Shown piece after piece: positions 4,958 through 6,114 of a stretch of DNA of 6,114 nt. The notes under the pieces are model-generated. The model saw only the letters and a list, made by a program, of their open reading frames with translations. It did no database searches and was not told the DNA's origin. Source of the stretch: Prochloron sp. SP5CPC1 (GTDB lineage: Bacteria > Cyanobacteriota > Cyanobacteriia > Cyanobacteriales > Prochloraceae); the NCBI GenBank assembly GCA_014323965.1, contig JACONB010000118.1, positions 1 to 6,114 on the forward strand, in the 5' to 3' direction. A program made the position numbers and the translations under genes. Positions within the stretch are counted from its first letter, which is position 1. Each line of letters starts with the position of its first letter.

Positions 4958-6114
4958 ACCAAATCTTTTGCGTGCGATGGTACCAGCGGAGTAAAACTCC
5001 GGCTAAACGTTGGGGATCGTGGCGAACATATCCAGTTTCCGGGTCTTCATCCATCACATCAGCATAAATTGTCCGCCGTCCCAGTTTTTTCACATTTTCC
5101 CAGTCAAAAAAGACTGGGATGGAGTTTTCCTGAGCGTAACGCTGCTGTGCTCCCTCTCCGGGGTTGTACCGCTGGACCAAAACAGCATCAAAGACCTTAC
5201 CACCACAAACCTGATCGATAGCTTGGATGTGATTAGCGACAGTATAGTCTTGGGTTTCTCCCGGTTGAGTCATAATGTTACAGATGTAGATACGGGGAGC
5301 TTTACTTTTAGCGATCGCCTCCCGAATCTCCGGCACTAAAAGATTGGGAATAACGCTGGTATAGAGACTACCGGGTCCGAGAATAATCAAATCAGCAGAT
5401 TCAATCGCTTCAATAGCTGAGGGTAATGCAGGGGGGGCTGAAGGAATACAGCTAATATCACTTATCTGTCCTCCCGCTTCGCTAATATTGGACTCTCCCT
5501 CAATCACCCTGCCGTCAGTTAACTGAGCGCGGAGGTGTATATCCCTTAAGGTAGCGGGCAATACCCTCCCCCGCACTGCCAAAACCTTAGAACTAGCATC
5601 GGTGGCTTGGGCTAAGTCCCCAGTTATCTCGCTCATGGCTGTGAGGAACAAATTGCCAAAACTATGACCTCTCAAACCATTGCCAGCAGTAAATCGGTAT
5701 TGAAACAATTCTGTTAATAATTTTTCTTCGTCTGCTAGGGCTGCTACGCAGTTGCGAATATCTCCTGGGGGTAGAACGCCAAATTCTCGTCGTAGTCGCC
5801 CGGAAGACCCTCCATCATCGGCAACGGTAACAATAGCGGTAATGTTAGCACTGTATAGCTTGATGCCTCGGAGCAAGGTAGAAAGCCCGCTTCCCCCCCC
5901 AATAGCCACAATTTTTGGAGCGAGATTTAAACTTCGGCGAGCTAGAAGAACGTCCACCAGTTCTGGATCTGTTTCTGACTGGAGGGCGGAAGTAATCGAC
6001 CCCAAGGCTCCGGTTTGTCCTAAAAAAATTAATAATAAGCCGCAACCAATGGCGATGGTTCCCGATAAATAGCTGGGAATAATACTAGCGAGAGTCTCCA
6101 ATATCTGAGAGGTG
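4956..6114 (-). CDS. yvcK: Gluconeogenesis factor YvcK / CofD-like family protein with N-terminal membrane segment, 5' partial
   Basis: The frame stays open to the right edge, so the start is outside the window; the TTG at 6101 is probably internal. Counting the codon at 6099-6101 as 1, a hydrophobic segment (about 7-28) precedes a short linker. The catalytic-fold-like domain then follows, with IVAIGGGSGLSTLLRG (64-79), VTVADDGGSSGRLRRE (91-106), PPGDIRNC (111-118), GHSFGNLFLTAM (145-156), GPGSLYTSVIPNLLVPEI and CNIMTQPGETQDYTVANHI. These are the hallmark motifs of the YvcK/UPF0052 branch of the CofD-like family. B. subtilis YvcK binds UDP-GlcNAc and is needed for growth on gluconeogenic substrates and for correct PBP1 placement; the cyanobacterial role is not clear. 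From memory, cyanobacterial members run to about 450-470 residues with an N-terminal membrane region, so roughly 70-90 residues are missing. The C-terminus (WYHRTQKIW) ends at a TAG, with no extra domain. It is the first of four co-directional genes seen here. Confidence 0.93.
   Translation of the reverse strand, partial: TSQILETLASIIPSYLSGTIAIGCGLLLIFLGQTGALGSITSALQSETDPELVDVLLARRSLNLAPKIVAIGGGSGLSTLLRGIKLYSANITAIVTVADDGGSSGRLRREFGVLPPGDIRNCVAALADEEKLLTELFQYRFTAGNGLRGHSFGNLFLTAMSEITGDLAQATDASSKVLAVRGRVLPATLRDIHLRAQLTDGRVIEGESNISEAGGQISDISCIPSAPPALPSAIEAIESADLIILGPGSLYTSVIPNLLVPEIREAIAKSKAPRIYICNIMTQPGETQDYTVANHIQAIDQVCGGKVFDAVLVQRYNPGEGAQQRYAQENSIPVFFDWENVKKLGRRTIYADVMDEDPETGYVRHDPQRLAGVLLRWYHRTQKIW
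5311..5318. repeat. HIP1 core octamer (GCGATCGC)
   Basis: The HIP1 core inside the YvcK-like gene (codons for EAIAK), flanked by A on the left and C on the right, so not the full 10-bp form. Confidence 0.85.

Noticed and set aside
964..5318. The four dispersed GCGATCGC palindromes as a CRISPR array or operator set
   Set aside because: They lie inside different genes with irregular spacing and match the genome-wide HIP1 element.
6099..6101. TTG as start codon of the YvcK-like gene
   Set aside because: The frame continues to the edge, and the family in cyanobacteria usually has a longer N-terminus.
4956..6114. Assignment as CofD (2-phospho-L-lactate transferase of F420 synthesis)
   Set aside because: The motifs VTVADDGGSSGRLR and GPGSLYTSVIPNLLVP and the membrane segment fit the YvcK branch, and no F420 genes are nearby.
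1244..6114. A new defence or mobile system in the cluster
   Set aside because: No nuclease, transposase, integrase, methylase or toxin is visible. Only the sigma N-terminal domain hints at a defence-related relative.

Overview
The window reads as a piece of cyanobacterial chromosome. The main clues are four copies of the HIP1 octamer GCGATCGC in 6.1 kb (about 0.1 expected by chance at equal base frequencies), a group 1/2-type sigma-70 factor of cyanobacterial style, and a YvcK-family protein with a hydrophobic N-terminal segment. A tandem-domain histidine phosphatase ending in HLSGG.LDQTAAG also fits. I cannot name a genus. I see no phage, transposon, CRISPR or tRNA/rRNA features.

Layout from left to right. 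Positions 1-1243 (+) hold the 3' part of a two-domain histidine phosphatase whose 5' end lies outside the window. It converges, with only 7 bp between stop codons, on a co-directional block of four minus-strand genes. In order of transcription these are a YvcK/CofD-like protein (6114-4956, 5' end cut by the window edge), tsaE (4891-4433), a sigma-70 factor with an unusual N-terminal domain (4370-2925), and a GT39-like membrane glycosyltransferase (2909-1251). The gaps are 64, 62 and 15 bp. The two larger gaps each contain a plausible but weak -35/-10 pair with a TACAAT -10 element, so the block may be one operon with internal promoters. No stretch above 100 bp lacks a gene, and I see no convincing intrinsic terminator.

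The genes mix housekeeping and regulation. TsaE serves the universal t6A tRNA modification, the YvcK family is linked in Bacillus to carbon metabolism and cell-wall synthesis, the sigma factor redirects RNA polymerase, and the GT39-like protein probably transfers sugar from a polyprenyl-linked donor in the membrane. A common pathway is not evident from sequence alone.

The most unusual item is the sigma factor. Standard regions 1.2 to 4.2 follow a roughly 165-residue alpha/beta-looking N-terminal domain that is not a normal sigma region 1.1. By memory it resembles the N-terminal domain of some cyanobacterial restriction-methylase-type proteins. A small basic overlapping ORF just upstream of its start also deserves a look.
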